Positions 26,786 through 35,729 of a stretch of DNA of 64,000 nucleotides are shown piece after piece; within the stretch, counting starts at the first letter, position 1, and the number at the start of each line of letters is the position of its first letter. Under the pieces are notes generated by a model that did no database searches, was not told the origin of the DNA, and was given only the letters and a program-made list of their open reading frames with translations. This stretch comes from Bombilactobacillus apium (lineage in GTDB: Bacteria > Bacillota > Bacilli > Lactobacillales > Lactobacillaceae): positions 62,001 through 126,000 of the forward strand of contig NZ_JABZEC010000001.1 of NCBI RefSeq assembly GCF_013385145.1, given 5' to 3'. A program made the translations under genes and the position numbers.

Positions 26786-27577
26786 ATGTTTCACAAAAAA
26801 TCAGCAGTGATCGTCGATATGGCTGGAAATGAATATAAGAACTCAACGCCACCACGACGACCGGGAAATTCCGGTCGTCCTTTTTTCAAAAAGCTGTCTT
26901 CATTTTCATTGAAAGATGGTTTGATTATTCTGTTGACAGTGATTATTTTAGTGGTTAGCTATTTGCTCTCTCCTTGGGGTCATGTTCAGACCATTACTGT
27001 GTCAGGCGTGAATTACTTAGGGGCGCAAGAAATTATCGACGCCTCCCAAATTAATCATCATTCTCTAGTCTTGGATACTTTACTGCGAAAGTCACAAATC
27101 AGGCGGAAAATTAAGCAGAAAATTCCCCTTGTGAAGACGATTGATTACCATTACCGTAATTTTAATGATCTGCAAATTTCGGTCCAAGAACATCGAACGG
27201 TCGGCTTTTTATTAAAAGATAATAACTATTATCGTATTTTAGAAAACAAAAAAATAATTCCGAATAAATTAAAACAACCGATTGATAGTTATCCGGTTTA
27301 TCAGGATTTGGGTCCCAAAACTTCCATTGCCCATCTTGTGGAACTTTATTTATCACTGCCGAGTAAAATGAGGAATGATATTTCGGAAATTCACGGAGAT
27401 CCTAATCCAAAATCACATCCATATCGTTTGATTTTATATATGAATGATGGTAATCGAGTAATTGGTGATCGACGAACTTTGAAGGCTAAGTTACGCTATT
27501 ATCCTCGAATTGCGAGTTTAATGTCGCAAAAAGGGACTATTAACTTAGAATTAGGTGCATATTCGTATTCAAAGTAA
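26786..27577 (+). CDS. divIB: Cell division protein DivIB (FtsQ)
   Basis: A 263-residue bitopic division protein. Cytoplasmic tail (about 1-47), one membrane helix (about 48-66), then the POTRA domain beginning VQTITVSGVNYLGAQEI (about 71-87) and the beta domain. It works with FtsL and DivIC. The cytoplasmic tail is shorter than in some lactobacilli, and the codons for residues 24-34 form a terminator-like hairpin. The ribosome site is weak, so a later in-frame ATG at 26819 remains possible. Confidence 0.92.
   Translation: MFHKKSAVIVDMAGNEYKNSTPPRRPGNSGRPFFKKLSSFSLKDGLIILLTVIILVVSYLLSPWGHVQTITVSGVNYLGAQEIIDASQINHHSLVLDTLLRKSQIRRKIKQKIPLVKTIDYHYRNFNDLQISVQEHRTVGFLLKDNNYYRILENKKIIPNKLKQPIDSYPVYQDLGPKTSIAHLVELYLSLPSKMRNDISEIHGDPNPKSHPYRLILYMNDGNRVIGDRRTLKAKLRYYPRIASLMSQKGTINLELGAYSYSK
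26856..26886 (+). terminator. Terminator-like hairpin inside the divIB coding region
   Basis: GACGACCGG (26856-26864) pairs perfectly with CCGGTCGTC (26871-26879) around GAAATT, followed by C and six T. This has all the formal parts of an intrinsic terminator, although it encodes a stretch of the DivIB cytoplasmic tail. Activity is unproven. Confidence 0.55.
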
Positions 27578-27595
27578 ATAATTATTCGTTTTTGC

Positions 27596-27624
27596 TTCAA
27601 TGTTTTGGCTTGATTATTTATAAT
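27596..27624 (+). promoter_or_regulatory. Candidate ftsA promoter
   Basis: Consensus TATAAT at 27619-27624 with a weak TTCAAT 17 bases upstream. It sits in the only gap of about 100 bases within the dcw cluster, between divIB and ftsA. Confidence 0.6.
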
Positions 27625-27678
27625 GACTATGAAACGATTAAAAGCTCGTTAATGTGAGGTTGTAGGAGGATTCTTTGA

Positions 27679-28986
27679 ATGGATGATACGAAAATCATCG
27701 TGAGTTTAGATATTGGAACAACGGCGATGAAAGTGGTTGTCGCTAGTGCGACATCTGATCAAGTTAATGTGATTGGAGTAGGAAGCGCTTATGCTCAAGG
27801 GATGAACCGAGGTGTAATCGTTGACCTAGATAAAGCAGCTGGGGCTATTAAGCAAGCGGTCAAGAAAGCTGCTTCTCAATCAAATACTGAAATCCATGAT
27901 GTAATTGTGGGATTACCCGTCAATGGACTCCAGATTTTTGCCTGTCAAGGGATGATTGCTCTAAGTGATCAGACAAAAGAAATTGATGATACTGATGTTC
28001 GAAAAGTTTTAGCAGCCTCTCTGAAACAGACCCTTCCTCCCGAGCAAGAGTATGTAGCTTTGATACCTAATAGTTTCAGCGTCGATGGTTTTAAGAATGT
28101 CAAGGATCCTCGGGGAATGATCGGCTCTCGCTTAGAATTTAGTGGTATCTTATATTCTCTCCCTCAATCAATCGTCCACAATTGTTTACGAGCGGTTCGA
28201 CAAGCCGGTTTGAATAGCGCTTACGAAGTCTTAATGCCCTTAGCGGGAGCTCAATTGGCTTTAGATTCAGGGGAACAGAATTTTGGTTCCGTGCTCATTG
28301 ATTTCGGTGGGGGACAAACGACAGCGACAGTTATTCATGATCATAAGCTTAAATTTACGACCGTCGATGCTGAAGGAGGAAATTTGGTAACCCATGATAT
28401 TTCAGTCGTTCTGAACACCAGTTTGCAGAATGCAGATAAACTGCAACGCTATTATGGTAAAGCCGAAGCCCGGTCGGGTTCAGATGCGGAAAAATTTCCA
28501 GTGACAACTGTTGGGCAAGATCAACCACAGATGATTTCCAGTAAATATTTAGCGGCAATTATTGAAGCCCGATTACAACAAATCCTGAGTCGTTTGGAAA
28601 AACAATTAGTAGCGGTTAAGGCGCTGGATTTGCCGGGAGGGATTGTTCTAACCGGAGGTTTGGCCGAACTAAGCGGAATTGAAACTTTAACCCAAAAAAT
28701 TATGGGTGTAAAAGTTAAAACCTTTATTCCAAATCAAATGGGACTGCGTCATCCTGCTTTTACTGAAAGCTTAGGTTTGGTATCATATGCTCAGAACTTG
28801 ACGGACTTAGATTTGTTAGCTCGTGCAGTTATAAAGAAGACGGTATCTCAGCCGGAGCGGTCTTTCCCCCCGAAAGAAGAGCCAGAGGTTGTTGATTCCA
28901 GTGCTAGAGCCTCAGTATCAAAGTCTAGATCTACAGATTCCACGGGGGAAAAGTTAAAAAACTTTTGGAAAAAGTTTTTTGATTAA
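27679..28986 (+). CDS. ftsA: Cell division protein FtsA
   Basis: An actin-like protein, 435 residues. Phosphate-1 loop SLDIGTTAMKV (about 9-19), the 1C insertion domain in the first quarter, phosphate-2 LIDFGGGQTTA (about 206-216), adenosine loop GIVLTGGLAEL. The C terminus has a long Ser/Pro-rich linker and the amphipathic helix KLKNFWKKFF that binds membrane. FtsA tethers FtsZ to the membrane. AGGAGG precedes the ATG, and it has its own candidate promoter. Confidence 0.96.
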   Translation: MDDTKIIVSLDIGTTAMKVVVASATSDQVNVIGVGSAYAQGMNRGVIVDLDKAAGAIKQAVKKAASQSNTEIHDVIVGLPVNGLQIFACQGMIALSDQTKEIDDTDVRKVLAASLKQTLPPEQEYVALIPNSFSVDGFKNVKDPRGMIGSRLEFSGILYSLPQSIVHNCLRAVRQAGLNSAYEVLMPLAGAQLALDSGEQNFGSVLIDFGGGQTTATVIHDHKLKFTTVDAEGGNLVTHDISVVLNTSLQNADKLQRYYGKAEARSGSDAEKFPVTTVGQDQPQMISSKYLAAIIEARLQQILSRLEKQLVAVKALDLPGGIVLTGGLAELSGIETLTQKIMGVKVKTFIPNQMGLRHPAFTESLGLVSYAQNLTDLDLLARAVIKKTVSQPERSFPPKEEPEVVDSSARASVSKSRSTDSTGEKLKNFWKKFFD

Positions 28987-29025
28987 TATTAATAATTATG
29001 GAAAAGATGCAGGAGGCTTTATTGA

Positions 29026-30234
29026 ATGGATAACTTAGCGGATACGCGCGAAAGTACAGCGGCAAGAATTAAAGTTATCGGAGTTGGTGGCGCGGGTGGT
29101 AATGCTGTCAATCGAATGGTTGAGGAAAATATCCGCGGTGTCGAATTTATTGCTGCTAATACAGATATGCAAGCTTTGGATTTGTCCCAAGCTGATAAGA
29201 CGCTTCAATTAGGCCCCAAGCTGACTCGGGGCTTAGGTGCTGGTTCAAATCCAGAAGTTGGGCAAAAGGCGGCTGAAGAAAGTGAAGATGCCATTACTGA
29301 CCTACTAAAAGATTCCGATATGATTTTTATTACTGCCGGAATGGGTGGTGGAACCGGAACTGGTGCTGCTCCAATTATTGCGCAAATCGCCAAAGAATCA
29401 GGAGCTTTAACCGTGGGAGTGGTTACCCGGCCTTTCATGTTTGAAGGTCCTAAACGGGCTAAATTTGCCGATAAAGGAATTGAAGCTTTAAAGCAGCACG
29501 TTGACACCTTGGTGATTATTGCTAATAATCGTTTGTTAGAAATTGTTGATAAGAAAACGCCAATGGGTGAAGCTTTACATGTTGCCGATGATGTTTTGCG
29601 ACAGGGGGTTCAGGGAATTTCTGATTTAATCACTTCCCCAGGATTCGTGAACTTGGACTTTGCAGATGTAAAAACAGTCATGTCTAATCAAGGTTCAGCT
29701 TTGATGGGGATCGGGACTGCTAACGGCGAAAATAGGATTATTGATGCTACTAAAAAGGCGATCTCTTCACCATTATTGGAAGTTTCGATTGATGGGGCTA
29801 AACAGGTCTTGTTAAATATTACTGGAGGACCAGATTTATCATTATTTGAAGCTCAAGAAGCCGCTAATATTGTTGCCGAAGCAGCTACCGAAGAAGTAAA
29901 TATTATTTTTGGGACTTCCATTGATGATAGTTTAAGTGAAGAAGTTAAAGTTACCGTAATTGCGACGGGGATTGATGACGGTCAGCCGACTCCTTCTAGA
30001 AGACCGCAAACTCAAGTTCAACCTCAAGCTAAACCAACTCCGACAGCAACGGTAGAACCTGATCCTTGGGGAGTTAGCCAGACCACAAAAAGTACTAAAG
30101 ATATGCAGGGAGCACAGACAAGTAGCAAGCCCGCTAACAGTTTTGATATTTTTAATCAAGCTGGGGTTTTCAATGATGACAATGACGATGATGATTCTAT
30201 GCCCCCATTTTTGAAGCATCATCCACGGCGTTAG
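29026..30234 (+). CDS. ftsZ: Cell division protein FtsZ
   Basis: The tubulin-like GTPase, 402 residues. The GTP signature is [10 protein letters not shown] (about 108-117), with the N-terminal [13 protein letters not shown] and the T7-loop region FADVKTVM (about 208-215). After the globular core (to about 320) come a variable Gln/Pro/Thr-rich linker and a conserved C-terminal peptide [14 protein letters not shown] that binds FtsA and SepF. AGGAGG precedes the ATG, 39 bases after ftsA. Confidence 0.98.
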   Translation: MDNLADTRESTAARIKVIGVGGAGGNAVNRMVEENIRGVEFIAANTDMQALDLSQADKTLQLGPKLTRGLGAGSNPEVGQKAAEESEDAITDLLKDSDMIFITAGMGGGTGTGAAPIIAQIAKESGALTVGVVTRPFMFEGPKRAKFADKGIEALKQHVDTLVIIANNRLLEIVDKKTPMGEALHVADDVLRQGVQGISDLITSPGFVNLDFADVKTVMSNQGSALMGIGTANGENRIIDATKKAISSPLLEVSIDGAKQVLLNITGGPDLSLFEAQEAANIVAEAATEEVNIIFGTSIDDSLSEEVKVTVIATGIDDGQPTPSRRPQTQVQPQAKPTPTATVEPDPWGVSQTTKSTKDMQGAQTSSKPANSFDIFNQAGVFNDDNDDDDSMPPFLKHHPRR

Positions 30235-30246
30235 GAGGTAAATAAA

Positions 30247-30645
30247 ATGGCTTTTGAAAAATTAGCAGATTTTTTTGGGATGACAGAGAATTCAACTGAT
30301 GATTACGAGGAAGAGACAACTGATGAAGATTCTGTAAAGACTAAAACATCGCAGTCGAAGATTGTCGCTTTAAAGTCAAAATCAGGTCGACGAGGGGTGA
30401 TTCAAGTTGTCCAGCCTCATAGTTATGCAGATACGAAAGAAGTTGCTCAAAATTTGTTAAACGACCAGGCAGTTTTAGTGAATTTTACCCAAGTTAGTCC
30501 GGAACAAATGTGTCGAATTACCGATTTCTTAGCGGGAACAATTTATGCCATTAAAGGTGATATTCGCCGGGTCGATACAAGTGTCATTTTATATACCCCT
30601 GCAAGCTTTCAAATTGATAGCGCTGGCAGTAATTTTACGGAATAA
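30247..30645 (+). CDS. sepF: Cell division protein SepF
   Basis: SepF, 132 residues. The N-terminal membrane-binding amphipathic helix MAFEKLADFFGM is followed by an acidic linker and the SepF core (about 50-130) with VVQPHSYADTKEVAQNLL. It polymerises into rings and anchors FtsZ alongside FtsA. TTAGGAGG overlaps the ftsZ end, 12 bases apart, so coupling is likely. Confidence 0.95.
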   Translation: MAFEKLADFFGMTENSTDDYEEETTDEDSVKTKTSQSKIVALKSKSGRRGVIQVVQPHSYADTKEVAQNLLNDQAVLVNFTQVSPEQMCRITDFLAGTIYAIKGDIRRVDTSVILYTPASFQIDSAGSNFTE

Positions 30646-30662
30646 GTTGAGGATTATTATTT

Positions 30663-30926
30663 TTGGCAAATTTAGTAAGTGGTTTACCTGTGGTTTTAAT
30701 TGATCTATTGGAACTTTATAAGTGGTTAATAATTATTGGTGCACTGTTAAGTTGGTTACCCGGAGTTGCCAATTCTGCTCTTGGTCGAGGGCTTTTACGA
30801 GTGACGCAACCAGTTTTTAATTTTTTTGATCGGATTATTCCACCAATTTTTGGAATTAGTTTATCTCCGGTATGGGCTTTTATTGTAATTGATCTTTTAG
30901 AATACGGAATTGGTGCTATTTTTTAA
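30663..30926 (+). CDS. YggT family membrane protein
   Basis: An 87-residue YggT/YlmG-family protein with two membrane segments (about 6-32 and 65-87). The conserved region LLSWLPGVANSALGRGLLRVTQPVFN contains the family Arg and Pro residues. The family is linked to division-cluster genes and, in plants, to chloroplast nucleoid distribution; its bacterial role is not settled. It starts with TTG, with GAGGAT upstream, and ends exactly where ylmH begins. Confidence 0.9.
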   Translation: MANLVSGLPVVLIDLLELYKWLIIIGALLSWLPGVANSALGRGLLRVTQPVFNFFDRIIPPIFGISLSPVWAFIVIDLLEYGIGAIF

Positions 30927-31682
30927 ATGGGAAGTTTAACAAATGAACAGCAGCAACTACAAACTTTAATTCAAAATGCTGCCCGTTATGATAGTCCCCA
31001 ATTAAGTGCTTTTCTGGATCCAAAGCAACAACAAAATGCCGCTGAGTTGCTCAATGGATACCCTCAACTAACAAGCTCATTTTTTGGAGGTTATCCCCAA
31101 GCTCAGCGACAACGTTTACTGATCCAGCCCGATTATTTTGCAACTCTTGATTTGGACTGGAAGATTCAATTATTTGAAATTAAATTTAATCAAAAATTTA
31201 TTAAGTTGCATCATAACCAAATTTTGGGGAAATTAATGAATTTAGGATTGGCGCGGGGAGTCTTTGGCGATATTATTACCGATGGCCAGCGCTGGCAATT
31301 TTTTGCGATTCAACAATTTCAAACTTTACTAATTCAGGAGGTCCAGCAGATTGGACCTTATCCAGTACATGTGATCACTTTAGACTTACAACAACAGTTG
31401 CAGGTTCGAGACAATGCTGAATTATCGACTCTAGTTGTTGCATCATTACGTTTAGATAGTATTGTGGCGACGGGGTTTCACTTAACGCGTCAGCAAGCTA
31501 AAAAGCTGATTCGTAGCGGCCAAGTATTACTCAATGGAGAGTATCAACGACAAGTAGATACGACTTTGACAAGGGGCGATATTGTTAGTTGTCATCGGTG
31601 TGGTCAATTGATGCTTGTAGAAATTCTTGGTATGACGGCAACGCAAAAATATAAAATTTATACGCGAATTCATCGGCTGTAA
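30927..31682 (+). CDS. ylmH: S4-domain RNA-binding protein YlmH
   Basis: A 251-residue YlmH-family protein. The N-terminal half contains GGYPQAQRQRLLI (about 53-65) and LARGVFGDI (about 108-116); the C-terminal S4 domain (about 175-245) has LDSIVATGFHLTRQQAKKLI and VLLNGEYQRQVDTTL. It is expected to bind rRNA or tRNA; recent work on the family links it to ribosome-associated quality control, but I cannot infer that from sequence. It directly abuts yggT and overlaps the divIVA ribosome site. Confidence 0.93.
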   Translation: MGSLTNEQQQLQTLIQNAARYDSPQLSAFLDPKQQQNAAELLNGYPQLTSSFFGGYPQAQRQRLLIQPDYFATLDLDWKIQLFEIKFNQKFIKLHHNQILGKLMNLGLARGVFGDIITDGQRWQFFAIQQFQTLLIQEVQQIGPYPVHVITLDLQQQLQVRDNAELSTLVVASLRLDSIVATGFHLTRQQAKKLIRSGQVLLNGEYQRQVDTTLTRGDIVSCHRCGQLMLVEILGMTATQKYKIYTRIHRL

Positions 31683-31696
31683 TGGAGGCAGAGATT

Positions 31697-32395
31697 ATGA
31701 CCTTGACACCTAAGGATATTCAAGATAAGAATTTTCATTTACAAATGAGAGGCTATGATCGGGACGAAGTAGATCATTTTCTGGATCAAATTATCACTGA
31801 TTATAGTAAGGAAGTTGAACACAACGCTAAACTACAACAACAGCTAAAAAATAGTCAACAACAATTACAGGAATATGAACAACAAGTTTCTTATTTTAAT
31901 GAACTTCAGAATACAGTTAATGAGTCTATTATTGTGGCTCAAAATGCTGCTGATCAGGTTAAAGGACAGGCTCATCTTCAGGCGCAAACCTTAATGAAAC
32001 AGACTCGTCTAAAAGTTCAACAAATGGTGAGCGAAGCAATTACTCACTCCCGGCAACTAATTGAAAAGGCGGAGACAGAAGCCCAAACTTTGGTGCAACA
32101 AACCCAATTGATGCATGGACAGGTACAGACGGACTATGCAAATCTAGAAAAGGTAATTCAAGCTCAACAGCAGGTATTAGCAACGACACCTTGGAAAGAA
32201 CTATTAGCTGAACATGATCAAACGGCAGCAAAAAAAATCACTAAAAAAGCCCAAGACTACTTAGATGACTTAGACCGTCTAGCGACAGAAGTTCAAGGGT
32301 CAGTCCATGAAAGCAATACTTTAAAAGGAAATCATCAGAAAGTGATTGACAAAGAGGATCAAAGTAAGGATAATCAAAAACATAGTTCTAATTAA
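31697..32395 (+). CDS. divIVA: Cell division initiation protein DivIVA
   Basis: DivIVA, 232 residues. The N-terminal lipid-binding domain has LTPKDIQDKNFHLQMRGYD (2-20) and VDHFLDQIITDY, then a long Gln-rich coiled coil to about 165. The C-terminal about 65 residues are charged and variable. It senses negative membrane curvature and marks poles and septa. The ATG at 31697 is chosen over one 15 bases earlier, because TGGAGG lies between them and the conserved N terminus then begins MTLTPKD. Its last codons hold the ileS promoter. Confidence 0.94.
   Translation: MTLTPKDIQDKNFHLQMRGYDRDEVDHFLDQIITDYSKEVEHNAKLQQQLKNSQQQLQEYEQQVSYFNELQNTVNESIIVAQNAADQVKGQAHLQAQTLMKQTRLKVQQMVSEAITHSRQLIEKAETEAQTLVQQTQLMHGQVQTDYANLEKVIQAQQQVLATTPWKELLAEHDQTAAKKITKKAQDYLDDLDRLATEVQGSVHESNTLKGNHQKVIDKEDQSKDNQKHSSN
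32346..32374 (+). promoter_or_regulatory. ileS promoter inside the 3' end of divIVA
   Basis: A perfect TTGACA (32346-32351), a 17-base spacer and GATAAT (32369-32374). Transcripts would start near 32382, just before the ileS T-box. Confidence 0.8.
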
Positions 32396-32401
32396 AAGTT
32401 C

Positions 32402-32557
32402 AATATTATTTTTTAATCTTGACAGCGAATTTGGAAATGGTGGAAGCCAAAGCAAGCTCTAAAAAAATAATTATCAGCTTTTAGTGCAGTAAGAAGTAAT
32501 ATTTATACACTTTTGGGTGGTATAGCGATTAATTCGTCCTGATGAGGGCGTTTTTTT
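32402..32557 (+). ncRNA. Compact T-box riboswitch of ileS
   Basis: The stem I base pairs AATATTA (32402-32408) with TAATATT (32497-32503), only about 100 bases. A distal hairpin TTTGG/CCAAA (32430-32451) holds a GGTG loop. ATC (32473-32475), an Ile codon, lies opposite on the 3' side and is the proposed specifier. The antiterminator motif is GGGTGGTATAGCG (32515-32527), departing from ACCGCG, with UGGU matching A73-CCA of tRNA-Ile. The terminator CGTCCT-GATG-AGGGCG plus seven T ends at 32557. Class assignment is firm, specifier register less so. Confidence 0.85.
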
Positions 32558-32577
32558 ATTTTCTGGAGGATTTAACA

Positions 32578-35352
32578 ATGCGCATGAAGCAAACCTTAAA
32601 TTTAGGGAAAACTGACTTTCCAATGCGGGGTAACCTACCCAATAAAGAAGCCGAATGGCAACAAGAGTGGGAAGAACAACAACTTTATCAACGGCGTCAG
32701 GCGCTGAATAAGGATAAACCCACTTTTATCTTGCATGATGGCCCCCCGTACGCAAATGGTAATATCCATATGGGTCACACGATGAATAAGGTAAGTAAGG
32801 ATATCATTGTTCGGTCACGATCAATGATGGGCTATCGTTCACCTTATGTTCCAGGTTGGGATACTCATGGGTTACCGATTGAACAACAATTGGCGAAAAA
32901 GGGTATTAAACGTAAGGAAATGTCTCCCGTGGAATACCGGAAGCTCTGTTATGATTTTGCGATGAACGAAGTTGACAAGCAACGCCAAGATTTTAAGCGA
33001 CTAGGTGTTTCAGCTGACTGGGATCATCCTTATATTACTCTTCAGCCAGAGTTTGAAGCTAATGAGCTCCGAGTTTTTGCCCGGATGGTGGAAAAGGGGT
33101 TGATTTATCGTGGTAAAAAACCAGTTTATTGGTCACCGTCTTCTGAATCCACTTTGGCAGAAGCGGAAGTAGAATATCACGATATTAAATCACCATCCTT
33201 ATATGTGGCTTTTCCAGTTAAGGATGGCGGAGATCTGATTCCGCAAGATGCTTATTTTGCGATTTGGACAACGACACCTTGGACGTTACCAGCTAACGGA
33301 GCTATCTGTGTTAATCCTAAATTTGATTATTCCTTAATTGCCGTAGCTGATAAGAAGTATGTGGTGGCCACAGAGTTACTAGATCATTTGGCAGAAGTTC
33401 TTGGCTGGCAAGATGTAACAACTTTAAAAACCTTTAAAGGTCGAGAATTAGAAAATCTAGTCGCTAAGCATCCATTCTACGATCGAGATTCGCCTTTGAT
33501 TTTAGGAAATCACGTTACTTTGGATGATGGGACTGGTTTAGTCCATACTGCTCCTGGTTTAGGGAATGATGACTTTAATGTGGGGATGAAATATCATATT
33601 CCTGTTTTATCACCCGTAGATGATCAGGGATGTTTGACTGCTGAAGCACCTGGCTTTGAAGGTGTTTTCTATGACGATGCCAATAAGATGGTGACTAAGA
33701 AGTTAGAAGAAAAGGGATTTTTATTGAAGTTAGATTTCTTCGTCCATAGTTATCCGCATGATTGGCGAACCAAAAAGCCAGTTATTTTCCGTTCAACACC
33801 GCAATGGTTTGCCTCAATTGACCCGATTCGTTCGGAGATTTTGACCCAAATCAAAGAAGTTAAATTTAAGCCGGATTGGGGCCAGGTCAGATTATATAAT
33901 ATGATTCGAGATCGTGGCGATTGGGTCATTTCGCGGCAAAGAGCTTGGGGTGTACCGTTACCAATTTTCTATGCTGAAAATGGCGATCCAATTATGTCCA
34001 AGGAGATAATCGATCATGTGGCTGATTTAGTCGAAAAAGAAGGCTCCAGTGTCTGGATTGAAAAGTCAGCTGAAGAATTACTTCCGGCTGGTTTCAAATA
34101 TGAAGGTAGTCCTCACGGTAAATTTACCAAAGAAACAGATATTATGGATGTTTGGTTTGATTCTGGTTCTAGTCATGAAAATCTTAAAACTCGTTCGAGC
34201 TTGTCCTTTCCAGCAGATCTTTATCTAGAAGGGTCCGATCAATATCGCGGTTGGTTCAACTCGAGTTTAATTACGTCCGTAGCTGCTAATGGAGTTGCTC
34301 CGTACAAGCAAATCTTATCCCAAGGCTTTACTTTAGATGGTCAAGGTCGAAAGATGAGTAAATCATTAGGAAATGTCATTGTTCCTAGTGATGTGGAAAA
34401 ACAGTTTGGGGCAGAAATTATTCGTCTCTGGGTAGCTTCAGTGGATACCAGTTCGGATGTTCCGGTCTCTATGGATGCCTTCAAGCAAGTCTCTGAAACT
34501 TACCGGAAAATTCGGAACACGATGCGTTTTATGTTAGCTAATACCAGTGATTTTGTTCCTAAAGAAAACCAAGTTGCCTATGAAAAACTGGAATCAGTTG
34601 ATCAATATCTCTTAGTTTGCTTGGATCAAGTGGTCTCTGAAGTTCGTCAGGCTTATCTTGATTTTGACTTTGCTGTGATTGAAAAAACAATTGTTAGCTT
34701 TTTGACTAATGAACTGTCAGCCTTCTATCTCGATTTTGCAAAGGATGTTTTGTATATTGAACCCACCGATTCTTTACGGCGGCGGCAAATGCAAACTGTT
34801 CTTTATCAAGTTTTAGTGGCGTTAACCAAATTATTGACCCCCATTTTACCGCATACAATGGAACAAATTTGGCAACAATTAAAAGAGCCCGAAGATTATG
34901 TTCAATTAGCTGAATTACCTGAAGTACAGGCTTATCCTCAAGCTAACCATATTAAGCAACAATGGCAACAGTTTATGAGTTTTCGGACCAATGTTTTAAA
35001 ATCTTTAGAAGAAGCACGGGATGGTAAATTGATTGGTAAATCAATGACTGCTGCGGTAACTATTCATCCAAGTGCTAGTTTAGAACAGTTACTTTCTGAC
35101 TTACAGACCAACATTGGTCAGCTATTAATTGTTTCTGATTTCCAGATTAGTGCTAGTGAATTGACAAACGCTGATCAATATGATCAAGTTCAAGTTTTGG
35201 TGAAACCAGCGGCTGGTCAAGTTTGTCAACGTTGTCGAATGACCAAGGAAGATGTTGGCAGCGACAAAGAATTACCGCTTCTTTGTGAACGTTGTAGTGA
35301 AATTGTGCGTCAATATTATCCTGAGGCACTCACGGAGGGCTTAGAAAAATGA
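32578..35352 (+). CDS. ileS: Isoleucyl-tRNA synthetase
   Basis: Class I synthetase, 924 residues from the chosen start. The HIGH region is [12 protein letters not shown] (about 56-67), the CP1 editing domain has [16 protein letters not shown] lies in [10 protein letters not shown] (about 591-600), and the C-terminal zinc knuckle is CQRC...CERC. This bacterial type (IleS1) is mupirocin-sensitive in general. An in-frame start at 32542 would lie inside the T-box terminator; the ATG at 32578 has TGGAGGA upstream and is preferred. Confidence 0.97.
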   Translation: MRMKQTLNLGKTDFPMRGNLPNKEAEWQQEWEEQQLYQRRQALNKDKPTFILHDGPPYANGNIHMGHTMNKVSKDIIVRSRSMMGYRSPYVPGWDTHGLPIEQQLAKKGIKRKEMSPVEYRKLCYDFAMNEVDKQRQDFKRLGVSADWDHPYITLQPEFEANELRVFARMVEKGLIYRGKKPVYWSPSSESTLAEAEVEYHDIKSPSLYVAFPVKDGGDLIPQDAYFAIWTTTPWTLPANGAICVNPKFDYSLIAVADKKYVVATELLDHLAEVLGWQDVTTLKTFKGRELENLVAKHPFYDRDSPLILGNHVTLDDGTGLVHTAPGLGNDDFNVGMKYHIPVLSPVDDQGCLTAEAPGFEGVFYDDANKMVTKKLEEKGFLLKLDFFVHSYPHDWRTKKPVIFRSTPQWFASIDPIRSEILTQIKEVKFKPDWGQVRLYNMIRDRGDWVISRQRAWGVPLPIFYAENGDPIMSKEIIDHVADLVEKEGSSVWIEKSAEELLPAGFKYEGSPHGKFTKETDIMDVWFDSGSSHENLKTRSSLSFPADLYLEGSDQYRGWFNSSLITSVAANGVAPYKQILSQGFTLDGQGRKMSKSLGNVIVPSDVEKQFGAEIIRLWVASVDTSSDVPVSMDAFKQVSETYRKIRNTMRFMLANTSDFVPKENQVAYEKLESVDQYLLVCLDQVVSEVRQAYLDFDFAVIEKTIVSFLTNELSAFYLDFAKDVLYIEPTDSLRRRQMQTVLYQVLVALTKLLTPILPHTMEQIWQQLKEPEDYVQLAELPEVQAYPQANHIKQQWQQFMSFRTNVLKSLEEARDGKLIGKSMTAAVTIHPSASLEQLLSDLQTNIGQLLIVSDFQISASELTNADQYDQVQVLVKPAAGQVCQRCRMTKEDVGSDKELPLLCERCSEIVRQYYPEALTEGLEK

Positions 35353-35558
35353 TTACCGGAACTGTAGCCTGGTTTAACGACCAAAAAGGGATCGGAGAAC
35401 TGACAACTCCTGAGAAGGAAAATATCTTTGTCTATCATACGGCCTTACAGACAACGGATAATTTTCGAACTTTAGTTGCTGGCCAAACAGTAGAATTCCA
35501 AATCGCTCCGGGTTACCGGGGACCACAAGCTGTTAATGTTCAAGTTAAAGACGTATAA
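35349..35558 (+). CDS. Divergent cold-shock-domain protein
   Basis: A 69-residue single cold-shock (OB-fold) domain. It begins [15 protein letters not shown], so the first strand is classical. RNP1, usually KGFGFI, reads KGIGEL and lacks both aromatic residues; RNP2, usually VFVHF, reads IFVYH. Nucleic-acid binding by the usual aromatic patch is probably weakened or altered. It overlaps the ileS stop by four bases and shares its transcript and terminator, so it should be induced with ileS by uncharged tRNA-Ile. Confidence 0.8.
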   Translation: MITGTVAWFNDQKGIGELTTPEKENIFVYHTALQTTDNFRTLVAGQTVEFQIAPGYRGPQAVNVQVKDV

Positions 35559-35579
35559 TCTGATTTTTTAATATTTTAG

Positions 35580-35630
35580 GCAACTTCTAATCCTTATTTC
35601 AAAAGAGGAGAATGAAGTTGCTTATTTTTT
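35580..35630 (+). terminator. Terminator of the ileS operon
   Basis: GCAACTTC (35580-35587) pairs with GAAGTTGC (35614-35621) around a long partly paired loop, followed by TTATTTTTT. Confidence 0.8.
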
Positions 35631-35660
35631 GTGGTATGCGAATTAAAAACTGGTCAAATT

Positions 35661-35693
35661 AAAAACTCCAGACTGGACTTGTCTGGAGTTTTT
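35661..35693 (-). terminator. Bidirectional terminator between ileS operon and oppA pseudogene
   Basis: AAAAACTCCAGAC pairs with GTCTGGAGTTTTT around a 7-base loop, with T-runs on both strands. On the minus strand it closes the former oppA transcript. Confidence 0.9.
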
Positions 35694-35729
35694 ATTAGAA
35701 ATATTCAATTAATTGTAATTGGGGCGGGT

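Noticed and set aside
32419-32424. TTGACA as the ileS promoter -35
   Set aside because: No -10 lies at a suitable distance and the bases fall inside stem I of the T-box; the promoter at 32346-32374 fits better.
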